This document shows, piece by piece, positions 49,501 to 60,261 of a stretch of 64,000 bases of DNA (the first letter of the stretch is position 1; every line of letters starts with the position of its first letter). The stretch is from NCBI GenBank assembly GCA_029449245.1, contig JANATF010000006.1, positions 868,001 through 932,000 on the forward strand, read 5' to 3'. Source of the DNA: Mortierella alpina. Taxonomy: Eukaryota > Mortierellomycota > Mortierellomycetes > Mortierellales > Mortierellaceae. Made by a program: the position numbers and the translations under genes. The notes below the pieces were generated by a model, which was given only the letters and a program-made list of their open reading frames with translations, was not told the origin of the DNA and made no database searches.

Positions 49501-52414
49501 AATTTCGGTCTCGTTGAAAAACCGGCGGGCGACTTCTAGGTCGTCCAGCCGCTCATGACCACATCCCGGCACCTCTGGCAGTCCAGAACGGACTGTATAC
49601 TCCGGCAGGAAGAGTTCCGATGCCTTTCTCTTCCTCGTCAGGTTCTCCTCCCTAAGCTTCGGCGGTGCGAACAGATCCCGAACAAAGTCCTCCTCACTGT
49701 CTTCATTGTCACTGCTCTCACTGCCGCCAAGAACATGCTCGTAGAGGTCCACGTCCTCAACGTCATCGACCGTTAGTGATCCCTCCGCGGCTGCTGACGG
49801 CCCGAATCCTGGTTTCGCCTTCTTCTTCCGTTTCTTGTGAACGAGCACATCAAAGACGCTGTCGTGGGCGAGTTCAATATCATTAGACTTTTTCATCTCC
49901 CAAGGCGATCTCTCAATTGCAAACCGCTCCTCAAACGGTAGCTGCTGCTGACTCTCCCGAATCGTGCAGATCTTGGCTCGCACCTTCTTGGTCTTAACCT
50001 TCCACTCTTGAAACAGAACATCGCCCTTGCTTGCATTCAGCTCTGCAGCAATATCCTTTTCCTCCTGCTCCAGGTCAATTTCGATAGGAACTGAGGCCCT
50101 CGACATATGACGCTGACGCGCGGGAGAGTTGAGCCCCAGTCCGTTGGGTGTTCCGCTTCGCCCCAGACCCCCAGGCCTCTCGAGTGAGCCGCTTGAGAGT
50201 AACGGTGTCTCTGAAGAATCCATTGTGGATGGTTCCCTGCTAGCCTCCCGAGTTGGTGTTGAGAGGACCATCGTATCCAGATCCATGGCAATCTTTGGGG
50301 TCTCCGATCCAAGTGGGACAGCAGTCGCGCCGCGCTGGGGGGTGTGACCCTTGGATTTTGAGGACTCCCCGTTAGTCTTATGGACAGTCTTGGAGGACGT
50401 CTGCTCCTTCCGCCCCAGTCCTTTGGATGACTCGTTGGGTCGTCCTGCCTGGCTCTCTGTCTCCTCATCACTCTCCTCCTGCTCAGCCTCGACTTCAGCC
50501 CTATCACGGATAACGACATCAGGAACAGTTTCCAGCAGCTGCTGGGTTTTTTTTTTCATGGCGATGGCGTGCTTCCGATAGACACTGCTTGGGTCTGAAT
50601 TGTACGTGAGACAGTTCGAGTAAATGAGGAAGAGGTCGTTGGCGAATTGTGTCTTGCTCTGATATGCAAACGCCTTCAGCTTCTTGAGGACGGTGCCCAA
50701 GTCCATTGGATGCTTGATAACCTGAAAGTAGTCCGGCGCTTCACGTTTGTTGACCTTATTCAGGAATGGGGTTGAATGCTCCGTGTGGTTGCGGAGCTCC
50801 ATCAAAATACGCTCACAAGCCTCGTACAGATCCTCCTGGCCCACCTTATCCTCGTTCGCCCATTTCGATCTGTTGGGTCTCACATCTGACAGGAGGGTTC
50901 TCAGCTCTCGATCGGAGAGACCAGTTGCTGCTCGGTTAGATTCGATGGCTCCAAGAAGGTACTTCATGCTCAAACTTCCCGCGCCGAGCTGGGTCAACAT
51001 GTTATCAGTCACGAGACTGCTCCCAGCTTGGTTCTCCTGCTCCTGTTGCATGTTTTTGTCCGCCTCCTCCAGCTCCTGCTCCTCGATCATGGCATCCATA
51101 TCGTACTCCAAGGTATAGTAGAGGTGGTGGATAGGCAGTTTGAGTGTTGTACTCTGGGGTTCTGAAGCGAAAACGAAAAAAAGGAAATGAAAAGAAGCAA
51201 CAGGTCAGAACGATACGCATCATTTTCACTGCATCCCTTTCCATTAAATGAACAGGACCATTGAGGAGTCACATACTCTTTGACGAGACCTGAGGCCTGC
51301 TTGATGCATCGCAAGACAAAGGGGTGTTGACTGGTTTATCGCTTCGCAAGCCCGTTGATGGGTCGGCGTCGATATCGTAATCGTCGTCTTCTACAATCCG
51401 CCTGCCTGAACCAAGTCCCTTCGATGCAGCGTCACCATGCGAGGCACCAACATTGCTGGGAAGCGAGATCTCCCGTTTCTGTACTTCTGCAATGTCGACT
51501 GTGGGATGGCAACAACCTCGGTGGCTCGGATACAGCGTTGGAAGAAGCTGCTCAAAGACCATGACGCGGGTGCGGAACGCAGTGGTAGGAATAGATGGCG
51601 GGGTGGATAGCTGTATATCAGTGGATGGTATTAACGATTGTGTTGTGGGTGGTTCCTGTTCTGTAGCACTGTTGGGTGGATATGTCGATTCGGGAGCCTT
51701 GCTTGGCGATCGCGATCCTTCGCGATGATTTGGTGTGTGAAGTGATCTCATATAGCCGTTCGGGGTTGACACTGTCGGTGTAGACACTCCTGGCGAATGG
51801 ACGGCCGAAAACGAATCCTCCCTCTTTATCACCGCCGGTGCCAGATCAGGGTAAACTTGATCCACGTCCATGGGCTCCTGCTTTACAACAGCTGGTGAAG
51901 GAGCTGCTGCTTCAATGGCTTCGGATTTGTCCACATCCATCGTCGCCTCGATGCTGGGTATTGACGGCGTTGGCTGAGCAATATCTGCAGAGCCCTCTTG
52001 GACATTTTGCTTCTTCAGACCCTCAAGCTGTGATCCAAAGTTGCTGTCAAGAGAGATGAAGCTGTTCCATGTCTCAACACTTGTCAGGGCAACTTCAAAG
52101 ATTGCATGCTCCTCCTCGGTCAAATAGAAGCGCCAAAGTTTCCTCGAGTTCATCTCCTGCGCGACATTGAAAGTAAGGCGCGTTCTTTGGTTGGATGTTG
52201 GATCGCTGAGGATTCTGAGAAGCTGTTCTCGTTGTTCGGACGATGCTGGAGGCGATCCCATTGTCGTGGCTCCCGTATCCGAGTTTGCTGCACTAGTTAT
52301 ACTGGTGTCATGAGCGAGGGATGCTGAGATTGGAGACGAGGGCAAGGATGCAGCGCTGTACTGCTGCTCGGCCTCGTCCTCGGCAAGAGGCTCGCTCGAA
52401 AACAAACTCATCAA
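46555..52414 (-). CDS. SPT7: SAGA complex subunit Spt7-like: bromodomain, histone fold, RD-rich tail
   Basis: Exons 52414-51277, 51161-49496, 49414-49264, 49171-48059 and 47955-46555 join in phase to give about 1,822 residues. The order is a Ser/Pro-rich N-terminus; an acidic linker; a bromodomain (about 50880-50540, HSTPFLNKVNKREAPDYF, KHPMDLGTVLKKL, YNSDPSSVYRKHA with the acetyl-lysine asparagine in the TYNSDP loop); then a region reading LPFEERFAIERSPWE; then a histone-fold domain (TGREMISRVATKVLAHAGF, then VMTDITVDFFLNLGKVLRGY). This is the Spt7 layout. Spt7 scaffolds the SAGA coactivator and pairs with Ada1/Spt20 and TAF10. Unusually, the last exon adds about 300 residues of KD and RD repeats. 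The N-terminal start among MMSLF is the upstream-most in frame. Confidence 0.85.
46575..47065 (-). repeat. RD/RDRE-coding low-complexity repeat
   Basis: The DNA is built from imperfect CGATCGCGGTC-like units that encode alternating Arg-Asp and Arg-Glu in the last exon of the Spt7-like gene. The opposite strand therefore shows misleading Ser-Arg-rich frames. Confidence 0.9.
47195..47390 (-). repeat. KD/KE-coding low-complexity repeat
   Basis: Repeated TTGTCC/TCC units on the plus strand encode alternating Lys-Asp and Lys-Glu on the minus strand, just before the RD block of the Spt7-like protein. Confidence 0.9.
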
Positions 52415-53319
52415 GCCCTTGCTTCAGATGAATATTTTTTTCTTCTCTCGGCCAAGTGATCGTGCGAATACTCTGATTGAGATCTCGTCCTTCCTCTTTG
52501 CTGGTGGATCCGGTCTGTCCAGTATTCCGTGATGTCAATGGAACCAGCAATGATCCAGGTGGCAGTTCCAGCTCGCGTCCCTGGCAGAATGGAGGAGACT
52601 TTGTTAACTCAACCTGCCTGTAGATACCATCTTCAGCAGCGCGTACAAACATGAGCAGCAATATCCATCGCTATCTATCTTACCTTACGGTTTCTCTTGC
52701 TGTTAGGGCTGTCCGTATCAACACAGTGTCACCACGAGCCGCGAGTGTTAGGATGGGGATTGAATTGAGCATGGTCCGCAGGTGGCCAGCCCTGTTCAAG
52801 GTGCCTTAGGACACGTCACCGAAATTTAATTTCGCTCACAGTAGCGCTGGGAGCAGAGCGAAATCCTCGCTCCAACGAGCAGCTCGGAGTGGCGAAAAAA
52901 TTGTGTCGCTCGCTCAGGACTCTGCGCGACAGACGAGTGAGCGATAATACATATTATTAACAAAATTGTCGTATATATGAAAGAAAACGAGGCGAAGAAA
53001 GATCGTTACAAAGATGTAGGATATCAATACTTGTCGATCTATACATAGCCTAGAAGCGAGAGCAGTATGGGTTGATCAGAAATGGCACAACACCGAAGAG
53101 AAACGGTGATGGTAGGAGACGGCGACGGCGAGCAGAGTTGAAGAGCGTGCGAAAAGCGATGGGCGCTATCTCGAAGGTACGCGACATGCTTGGCAAGTAC
53201 ATGATAGGAAAAAACGCAATGGGAGCTGAACGACTTCGTCCGCTAGCAGGGGATACATGCGTCGGGAGGCACAAGAGGATACAGAATGGACGAGGTGATA
53301 TGGACAACGAATCAGGGAT
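52415..53319. other. Intergenic: SPT7 promoter and dispersed repeat
   Basis: An open frame without stops reaches upstream of the SPT7 start to about 52660 on the minus strand. It may be a leader or an unrecognised first exon. A GAGCGAGC-rich dispersed repeat with a hairpin lies at about 52845-52950. Nothing else is seen before the macro-domain remnant. Confidence 0.45.
52845..52950 (-). repeat. Dispersed GAGCGAGC repeat, copy 1
   Basis: Read on the minus strand, the segment contains GAGCGAGCGACACAATTTTT followed by TCGCCACTCCGAGCTGCTCG. A very similar order occurs on the plus strand at 62950-63010. Inside copy 1, TCGCTCGCTC and GAGTGAGCGA form a near-perfect inverted repeat. The element type is unknown; a MITE or transposon end is possible. 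Confidence 0.55.
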
Positions 53320-54396
53320 TTATTCACTACTTATAACCCTCACAAAGGAGGCCAGCAGCTGATGTATTGTACCGGGCTGGAAAAAAATAGGCAGCACGTC
53401 CTCGTAACTTGCCCTGTCTATGTCCGTGAACGTGCAAAAGATAATGCTCATCTATTCATGGGAAATAGAACGTTACTCGGTGTGAGAGGATCACAGATAT
53501 GTCAAGACCTAAAGAACATTGGCCGCAAAAGGCTTACCCTTGCAGCTTGTGTAGGATGAGCGCTGATCCACTCATGAACCGTGGCTATGGCGGTACTGGC
53601 GGCCTCCAACTTGTCGAAGCCATAAATTCCGGCCGATACACAATAGAGTGCCCATTTTGCCGTTCATAAACCGAAGCAACGACAAAGGTTAGCGGAATGA
53701 AAAAGAGCCCCAGGTATCCTTGTGATAAACATACCACGCTCTGGATGTCGCCCTGATCGCTTGCTAGTGTCAACGTGTTCCAGTAGCAACTTTTCAGGAC
53801 GTCTTTTCGCCCTTCCGTGGCCCTACAGTGTGAATTATATCTACAAAAGAGCCATGCGAATACAGCGTTAAGGAAGATGATGAATTAGACCAACGGACAC
53901 AGCTATAACCATATTGCTTGACTCTGGTTAGTATGTTGTACTCACAGCGACAGGGCAAATTGAATGCTGGGGTAACCTCTGCATACTAAGCATCATCAAG
54001 AGACAATATAACAGCTGTTAAGGCACACACAAGGACTCCCATGTTATTCAGGTAGTCTACATCGAGCACACTTACCCCTTCCTCACATCCACCAGCAGCT
54101 GTGCATGCCGCCACCAGTTCAGGCCCAGCTGCATCGAATATTGCACCACAAACTAAATAAATCATCGTGTTGGTCAGTATCATTGACTTTTGCCAGCAGC
54201 ATCAACCAAAGTAGTGCAAAAGGGAACCGCACCTCCACCGCCTGGTGCAAGATCCTTGTTTGCAGCGTTCACTATATATCATTGGAGTAGAGTGTCAGTC
54301 ATAAGGTCATTATCGGCACAATATTATTGCTGCCAACTCAATGAGGCATCATTCGTACCGATTGCATCCACCTGGAGCCGAGTAATATCGCCATGA
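53320..54396 (-). pseudogene. Macro-domain (ADP-ribose-binding) gene, broken
   Basis: Small exons on the minus strand rebuild a macro domain: HGDITRLQVDAIVNAANKDL (54396-54359 and 54271-54233), then GGGVCGAIFDAAGPELVAAC and TAAGGCEEG (54152-54076), then YAEVTPAFNLPCRY (53985-53946). IIHTVGPRKGE follows (53840 on), then DVLKSCYWNTLTLASDQG, then YCVSAGIYGFDKLEAASTA and, after another intron, MSIIFCTFTDIDRASYEDVL. The VNAAN and GGG.CGAI loops bind ADP-ribose. Two lesions are seen. One base seems missing near 53803-53808, within GGCGAAAAGAC, and the acceptor before YCVSAG appears lost. Either could also be an assembly error. The N-terminal exon may derive from the membrane ORF upstream. Confidence 0.75.
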
Positions 54397-54480
54397 CTAC
54401 GAGTGGAAATGCAAGCGTTATTAAAGCTTTGGTCGAAAAGTACTCTCTTTATGTTTGAAAAGCATACATGAGTGTATTTA

Positions 54481-55158
54481 CTATTGGATGACCCCGCTGG
54501 TGCTAACGGGGAGCCCATGTGCGGGGGAGGCGGCGCCACTGCCTGTTGGTGAGGCAAGCACAGGGGAGGCAGCGCCACTGCTTGCTGGTGAGCCATACAC
54601 AGGGGAGGCAGCACCACCGCCTGTTGGTGTGCCATACACAGGGGAGGCAGCACCACTGCCTGTTGGTGAGTTGGGGGCGTGCACGGGGGAAGCAGCGCCA
54701 CTGCCTGTTGGCGAGGGGACAGGTGTTGATGCGACAAGCACAGGGGTTGCTGGTGATGACCTCCTAATTTGTCGGAGCAACAGCCACAAGCAGAAAAGAA
54801 GGATGAGGATCACCGGCCACTTAGTAACACCAGTCGCAGAGGTATTGGAGTCGGGCTCGAAGCTGGGCGAATCACAACCAGGCACAGGTGGGTTGGACTC
54901 GACGATGGGCTCGACGATGGGTTCGATGATGGGCTCGACGATGGGCTCGATGATGGGCTCGATGATGGGCTCGATGATGGGCTCGACGACTGTGGGTTCC
55001 GGCGCCACGTCTAACACTGGCGCGTCAAGGGGCACCAGAACAGATACTTGATTCGGCAACTCGCAGAAAACCATCTTGATCTTGGCGGGTGTGGATGGTG
55101 CCATGCGGCGCACATAAACTTTTCGACCATCGAGCGTAAAGTGGATGTCTTGGAACAT
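54481..55158 (-). CDS. Membrane protein with EPI and SPTGSGAASPVYG repeats
   Basis: The frame encodes about 225 residues from the methionine at 55158; another start lies at 55185. Order: an N-terminal 45 residues (DIHFTLDGRKVYVRRMAPST), a tandem EPIIEPIVEP repeat (54896-54990), a short spacer with GCDSPSFEPDSNTSATG, one membrane helix (WPVILILLFCLWLLL) followed by basic RQIRRS, and a C-terminal array of about five SPTGSGAASPVYG-like units. The family is unknown to me. The basic side after the helix suggests the repeat array is cytosolic. The stop codon at 54481 overlaps a possible donor (TAGTAAAT), so the protein could be spliced onto the macro-domain exon starting at 54396, which would be in phase. 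This is untested. Confidence 0.55.
   Translation of the reverse strand: MFQDIHFTLDGRKVYVRRMAPSTPAKIKMVFCELPNQVSVLVPLDAPVLDVAPEPTVVEPIIEPIIEPIIEPIVEPIIEPIVEPIVESNPPVPGCDSPSFEPDSNTSATGVTKWPVILILLFCLWLLLRQIRRSSPATPVLVASTPVPSPTGSGAASPVHAPNSPTGSGAASPVYGTPTGGGAASPVYGSPASSGAASPVLASPTGSGAASPAHGLPVSTSGVIQ
54500..54725 (-). repeat. Tandem coding repeat, SPTGSGAASPVYG units
   Basis: About five units of 39-60 bp encode variants of SPTGSGAASPVYG in the membrane ORF. The units are separated by short variable spacers. Confidence 0.85.
54896..54990 (-). repeat. 12-bp tandem coding repeat (EPIx units)
   Basis: About eight copies of a 12-bp unit, GATGATGGGCTC or GACGATGGGCTC on the plus strand, encode EPIV/EPII units on the minus strand. 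Confidence 0.9.
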
Positions 55159-55185
55159 ACTGTTGTGGGCTTTGGTACAGTACAA

Positions 55186-57270
55186 TAGGGGTTGTAGGTG
55201 AGGAAATATGGAGGTGACGAGGAAAATGAGGTGCTGGAAGAACTCGAAGTAGCTTATTATATTGCAGTAGAGCGAAACTGCGGTTCAATAGGCGGCACAT
55301 GGGAGAGCAATGGCCTGCACAGCGGAACAATAGCCTGCACAGCGGGACAATAGCCTGCACAGCGGGACAATAGCCTGCACAGCGGATTCGATGGCCCGCA
55401 CAGCGCCTGAAATGCACCTATTTTTTTGGCCAAGGAGACGACTGCTCTTCTCCATTCCCGTCCACCAAATCGTGCCTGCAGCATCCACCTCCTCCTGGTC
55501 TTTGTCCTTTTTGGCTCTCGTCGTGTTTCGCTCCTCTGTCTCGAGCCTCCACTTGCAGCAATCAGAAGACACCATGGACACGGACTGCTGCAGCCGGAAA
55601 GCGCCCTCCTCAGACGACGGTTAGTCATTGCGCGTCACCGTGTCCCCCTTGCATCAATCCATCCACCTGCAACAACTTCAACCACTGACTAATGGCTCCA
55701 TTTGCCTCTGTTCTCTTTGCTTAGCGGCCCAACGTGAGGGGCTGTCTGACCGGAGGCGCGCTTTGAATCCTGCATACACGTCATACGGTTCAGCGTGCTG
55801 GTCGACCACACGAACGACAAATAATAGCCTTCATATTTGCAGAGAGACTTTGGATGGCGCATCGCTAAACAGAAGCAAACCTACACCCCCACACACCGAC
55901 ACGGACTGCACTCGCTCCTCGACGCCGAACACGGATAAGGAGCTCCGTCGCAGCCATTCCCGCCAGCTCATCCCAGGGTGCAGCTACCAAGGCACTGCCA
56001 GCAGTATTGTCGATTGGCCCGCACCAAGGCTAGGAGCCTTCCAGCCAAACGTATACTCACCACTGGTCCTGCCTGGGTCCGTCTCCTCCACCTCGTACAC
56101 GCCGCCTCATGTCTCTGCCCTCTGGTGCATACTCCAGAAAAGCGGCACCACGGCTCATTCGTCGAAAGCCTTCTACGGCCATCTTTCGTAACAACAAGGG
56201 GCGTTCACTTTGACGGGAGCTGTGGTTGCCTCTGTGACAGAACCATGAGTGGATACCAGAAGCTGCACGGAAAGGCTGAACATCGAAGCTTCGTCTTTCG
56301 ATGATGAGCTCGACGAGGCGTCACTAGGAACTGGACCATTGCTGGAGTGTAAGGTCGATCTCACAGCAGCGGAAAAACAGCAAGGAAGGACAGCTTCTAC
56401 CTCTTCCAGCTCTGAGATATCAGGAAGAGAACGCTATTCGTGCTTATGTTTTGAAAGGTCAAGGACGTGCTACATGGTCAGCTTTGCGTAGGTGATCCAG
56501 CTGTACATATGAAAGCCAAAATCTTGAGTTACGCGAAAATACACATTCCTCAGTGGCGATTGTTGAAGTAGGACAGCTGAGATGAGATTCAACAGAAGAG
56601 AACAAATTATTCCCTGTCATTCATAGCGCTCAGGAACTATCGGCGTGGAAGTTGTATGTCCAGATTGTATGCTCATCATTAAGGTTGCTCGCGACCAGGA
56701 TTTATGGCAAGATAATGGACAGGCGAGGTCTGAAGATTGCACCTACCCCATTATGCTGGTCCCTAATAAGCAACGCATTCAGCTGGGGTGTCTTTCCTGG
56801 CGGCACACGTTCGATTTACGACATTGAGAAGCTTCACTCTCAACCAGAGGCAAGACTTGTACACGGATATGCTAGAGGCGGCAATAGTTGTCAAATCCAC
56901 AATCTGCCACGCGCCGCCTGATGGGAGACACAGCAAAGACATCGAAATACTTTTTGAACGGAGGTGTTGTCAGTTCTGATGTACGATCAGAGTCATAGCA
57001 CAGTCAGGACAAGCCACGGTCAACCCAAGCAGCGGTAGACAAGGCAGGGAGATCTCAATACCCGATTATCTATACCCGCCACGCCCTGTCATTTGGCGAG
57101 AGGAACGGTAAAGGCACGAGCCAGAAACAGAACTGGTTTCAGATTTCTTTATATTATTCTCGCGTGGCACCCTCTTTTGTGGAACATCGCCCCTCCCTCT
57201 CTTCTCCCCTCTTCCTTCTTTCCCTCGCCATCCATCATCTCTGTGCATCTCCATGCCTCATCCTCTTCAA
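55186..57270. other. Unassigned region with a 20-bp tandem repeat
   Basis: Apart from the tandem repeat at 55301-55401 I find no recognisable gene. Two plus-strand frames (55628-56191 and 56249-56491) are open and Ser/Thr-rich, but neither shows a domain, signal peptide or convincing splice partner. The right end, 57100-57270, is CT-rich and could be a promoter for the Fanzor-related frames. Confidence 0.4.
55301..55401. repeat. 20-bp tandem repeat (AGCGGGACAATAGCCTGCAC)n
   Basis: Three near-identical 20-bp units occupy 55321-55380. Degenerate units flank them on both sides (TGGCCTGCAC before and AGCGGATTCGATGGCCCGCA after). The repeat is not in a called gene. Confidence 0.9.
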
Positions 57271-58490
57271 TGCAACCAAGGTACACACTAAAACCCCACA
57301 ACCCCTTTCCAGAGGACATCATCCTAATAGTGCCTGATAGGATCAATCCACTGCAATTGATAGGCCCATCCTCTTCTGTGCCTTCAGTCGGCTCCAGCAC
57401 AGGCCATGCGCTGCAGCAGGCCGCCCAAGGAGCTGTACAAGGCCTGCAAGATGAGGTCGCTGACGAGATGACTGCTACTCGGGAGGAAGCAATGGCTATT
57501 CTGGAAGTAATGGCTCCCAAGCCGGACGACACACTGTGACCACGGGAGTCGCGCAGCCATCTGCGGTCGCGACAAGTCTCCCTCAGGACAGCGAGCAGGA
57601 GACGATATCTGCAACCCTCTGGTTTCAACTGAGTAGGCGCCACGCAATGGTGACGCTGGAACTTGGATCATTGGAACACCTCTTACGACAAAACTTGGGG
57701 CTCAAAATCCTTGCCAAATCAGTAGAGCTCCAGGGAAATCTGCACCGTGCACTGAGACGATATGGTATGGCGATAACGTGGCGCTACCTTTACCAGACTG
57801 GGATCCTCGAAGGCCCCAGGATGTTAGTCGGTGCGCAGAGACTTTTTCAGGAACGCCTGAACAGTTACAACTTGGTGCTTTCAGGACTTTCAGGCGCTCG
57901 ATAGTGTCGATCCTGTAGCGAAAGCGGAGCTGGAAGCTGCGTATCTTGGAGCCGGAGTATACCTTGAGACGTTGAACGCCAACCCGCGGGAGAGAGCTGC
58001 AACGGGGGCGTTGTGCCTAGGACACATCCAAAGCATTTCTCGTATTGCCCATATCACAGGCGGCTATCTCCAGTCTATCGTCCACGACATGTCCAGGTGG
58101 TACCATTGGATTCATCACGCTCTCTGTTTGTTTGTGGCCTCGATTGTCTGGGACGAGTCGCAAAGGACTCAACAACAGATGGACCAGGATCCAGAAGATA
58201 TGAGGGCAATACTGCATCCAACCAGGAGCCGTAACATCGTTCGCTGGACTGGCAACTATTTGAGCGGAATGGACAGCAGCATACCCCTGCGTAGAAGCAT
58301 CCTGGACAGGGAACGCGTTCAGCGGATTGCCATAGCCGCGGCCACTCTGCTTCGAGAATGTTGCCCGGACTTGGTATTGCCCCCTATCCCCGCAGGTCAT
58401 AGGGAGATATATGCCGACATGACCTACACGCTCTCGGACGAGTTTGCCGAGTTTTCACAACCTCCCTCTCAGCGCTACAAGAAGTGGTAA
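57271..58490 (+). pseudogene. Probable N-terminal part of the Fanzor gene, frames broken
   Basis: Three successive frames are protein-like and lie directly before the Fanzor core. They start with MQPRYTLKPHNPFPEDIILI (57271), continue with FQLSRRHAMVTLELGSLEHL (57627 on), and then ALCLGHIQSISRIAHITGGY to the end at 58490 (EFAEFSQPPSQRYKKW). The last ends in TGGTAAGC, which looks like a splice donor. Helical, charged composition fits the N-terminal recognition half of Fanzor1 proteins, and the position fits too. I do not recognise a conserved motif, so a separate unknown gene remains possible. Frame changes at about 57540 and 57900 need introns or mutations. Confidence 0.4.
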
Positions 58491-58579
58491 GCATCATGCC
58501 TTGTCTTCGATACCGGTTAAAAAACAAACACTTTGAGGACATTTGCCAGCTCTACAAACAGCAACGTTGTTTAACTGGA

Positions 58580-60182
58580 TTTGTCTCAACTGCTCTAGAC
58601 CCAGACAAAGACGGAGGACTTGTCTGGAAACAATGCCATCGCACAATACATGGCGCTGAACACAGCGCGCAGAGAGGAGGAGCGGTGGTCCTTCTTTTCC
58701 CGGCCAGCCTTGGGCGATCGATGGATCAAGTTCTCGAGCAAAGGTCTGCGCGATGCGCTCATGAGCACAGACTGCCCTACTAGGTCGGCAATGGCATTGC
58801 TCTTTACTGCGGATGAGGATTTGCCCCAAGAGTTGCTTTTCGACACCGCAAGGTGACCATATCGATGAGAGAGTATGGTGCGGATAAGGACGGTCTGTAT
58901 ACGAACCTGAGACGTCAGTGGAGTGAGAGGGACCAACGGAAGGCTGCAAACCAAGCTGTCGAGACAGGTGAGAGAGGCGTGAAGAAAATGAGGTAAACAT
59001 TTGGCGTAGAGGATGCCTTCTACGAGTGAGACTGACCTCTTTTCTTTTTTATAACATCGCCTTTTCCAGGTCCTCGTAAGCAATAGGCACGCAGACCAAA
59101 GTGCTACAAAGTGACTAGCGGCGCCATCACGACCAACGGCCTCGTTGTGCATGGGTTGGTCTTTGACACCTCTCAGCGAAAGCCAGGCCCACTCAAGGCT
59201 GGCAGCTTGCGTTGATTGGGGTTCCTCTTCTTGGAGGGAAAAAAGACCTCGACGCCAACGTCCAAGCACACCTCGATGCGCACCAGGGCACCTTACATGT
59301 GGCGGGGTTGGATCCCGGTGAAGTCATCACATGTGCCTGCACCACGCTGCCTCCCAATCTACAAGTCAAGACGGCGAGGAACAGCCTCGTCTCCCGCGCA
59401 TCGTTGTATCAAGCTATCGACAACTTCAATCGCAAACTGCAGGCACGCAAGGCTGAAAAGACCATCCTCAATAATGTGGCATATCCTTCTATCAACGAGA
59501 TTGAAGCGCTCACCCCTCGCCGAGGAAAGATTGGAGTGGAGTCACTGCAGCAATACATCAGGTGATACTCTGCTTTTGAGCGTATGCTAAACTCCCTTTA
59601 CTGCTGCCTCTGGTACAAGCGCAGACAATGGGAGCGCACCAAGCAAGACAGAGGGGACTACGAGCGAGCCTCTGACGCCATATTGCGCTCCGCAAGTGCA
59701 ACAGGACCCAGAAGTGCCACAGCCCGAGTGCCAACCATGCAAGTCGACCCCAACACTGGATACAGCATGAATCTGGCGATCGTGATCGGCAATGGCGAGT
59801 TTGCTTCTGGAATTGGCCGATCATCGCGACACAGGACCCTGATAGCGTTTATTGTGAAGAAGGTGAGTCTTGGCAGCTTCACCAGATGATGGGGGATGTG
59901 TGGCAGTGTCAACGTCTCAGAGCTAACTCGAGTTATCGTTTTGAATGTGCTGTATAGGCTCGTGGACTGGGCATACTCGTCTTCCAGGTGAACGAGGCGT
60001 ACACGAGCAGCCGTTGCCCGAGGGATCACAGCCCCCTGATAAAATAAGCCAGGAGCGTTGAGTGTTGCACCTGCAGCATCTTGATCCACAGGGACAGCGC
60101 AGGCGCCCATAACATCGCGTACATTGGACGCGAGCATATCCAAGGCTGGGGCCGACCCTCCGCCTTCCAAAAACCAGCGGTG
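58580..60182 (+). pseudogene. Fanzor (eukaryotic TnpB-like RNA-guided nuclease), C-terminal half, decayed
   Basis: The region reads as a Fanzor1 core. RREEERWSFFSRPALGDRWI (58660) is followed by TSGAITTNGLVVHGLVFDTS (59112), then the RuvC-I motif HVAGLDPGEVITCA (aspartate codon 59311-59313). Next are LNSLYCCLWYKRRQWERTK and YERASDAILR, then the second RuvC block LAIVIGNGEFASGIGRSSRH (glutamate codon 59797-59799). An intron follows (IVKK, GTGAGT, resuming at 59958 with ARGLGILVFQVNEAYTSSRC). The RuvC-III motif is HRDSAGAHNI (aspartate codon 60093-60095). The zinc finger is unusual: CPRDH instead of CPxC, then CCTC. TGA at 59563-59565 and TAA at 60045-60047 interrupt the frame, so this copy is probably dead. 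Active relatives cut DNA guided by an omega-RNA. Confidence 0.82.
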
Positions 60183-60261
60183 TAATGCGGTAGACTCTTA
60201 CTGTCTCGGCAGTAACCGTCTGCAGACGCACCGTACAACTTGTTGTTTGTCGCAACAGTAA

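Noticed and set aside
53362-53559. Plus-strand frame with HVLVTCPVYVRERA, resembling the zinc-finger tail of a non-LTR reverse transcriptase
   Set aside because: The opposite strand carries the last macro-domain exon (SIIFCTFTDIDRASYEDVL) exactly here, with a matching splice site, so the plus frame is an antisense shadow.
55301-55401. Tandem 20-bp units considered as a CRISPR-like array
   Set aside because: The units are contiguous with no spacers and the genome is eukaryotic, so it is an ordinary minisatellite.
55574-56491. Possible spliced Ser/Thr-rich gene beginning MDTDCCSRKAPSSDD
   Set aside because: A GTTAGT donor and TTAG acceptor exist, but no downstream frame gives a coherent protein.
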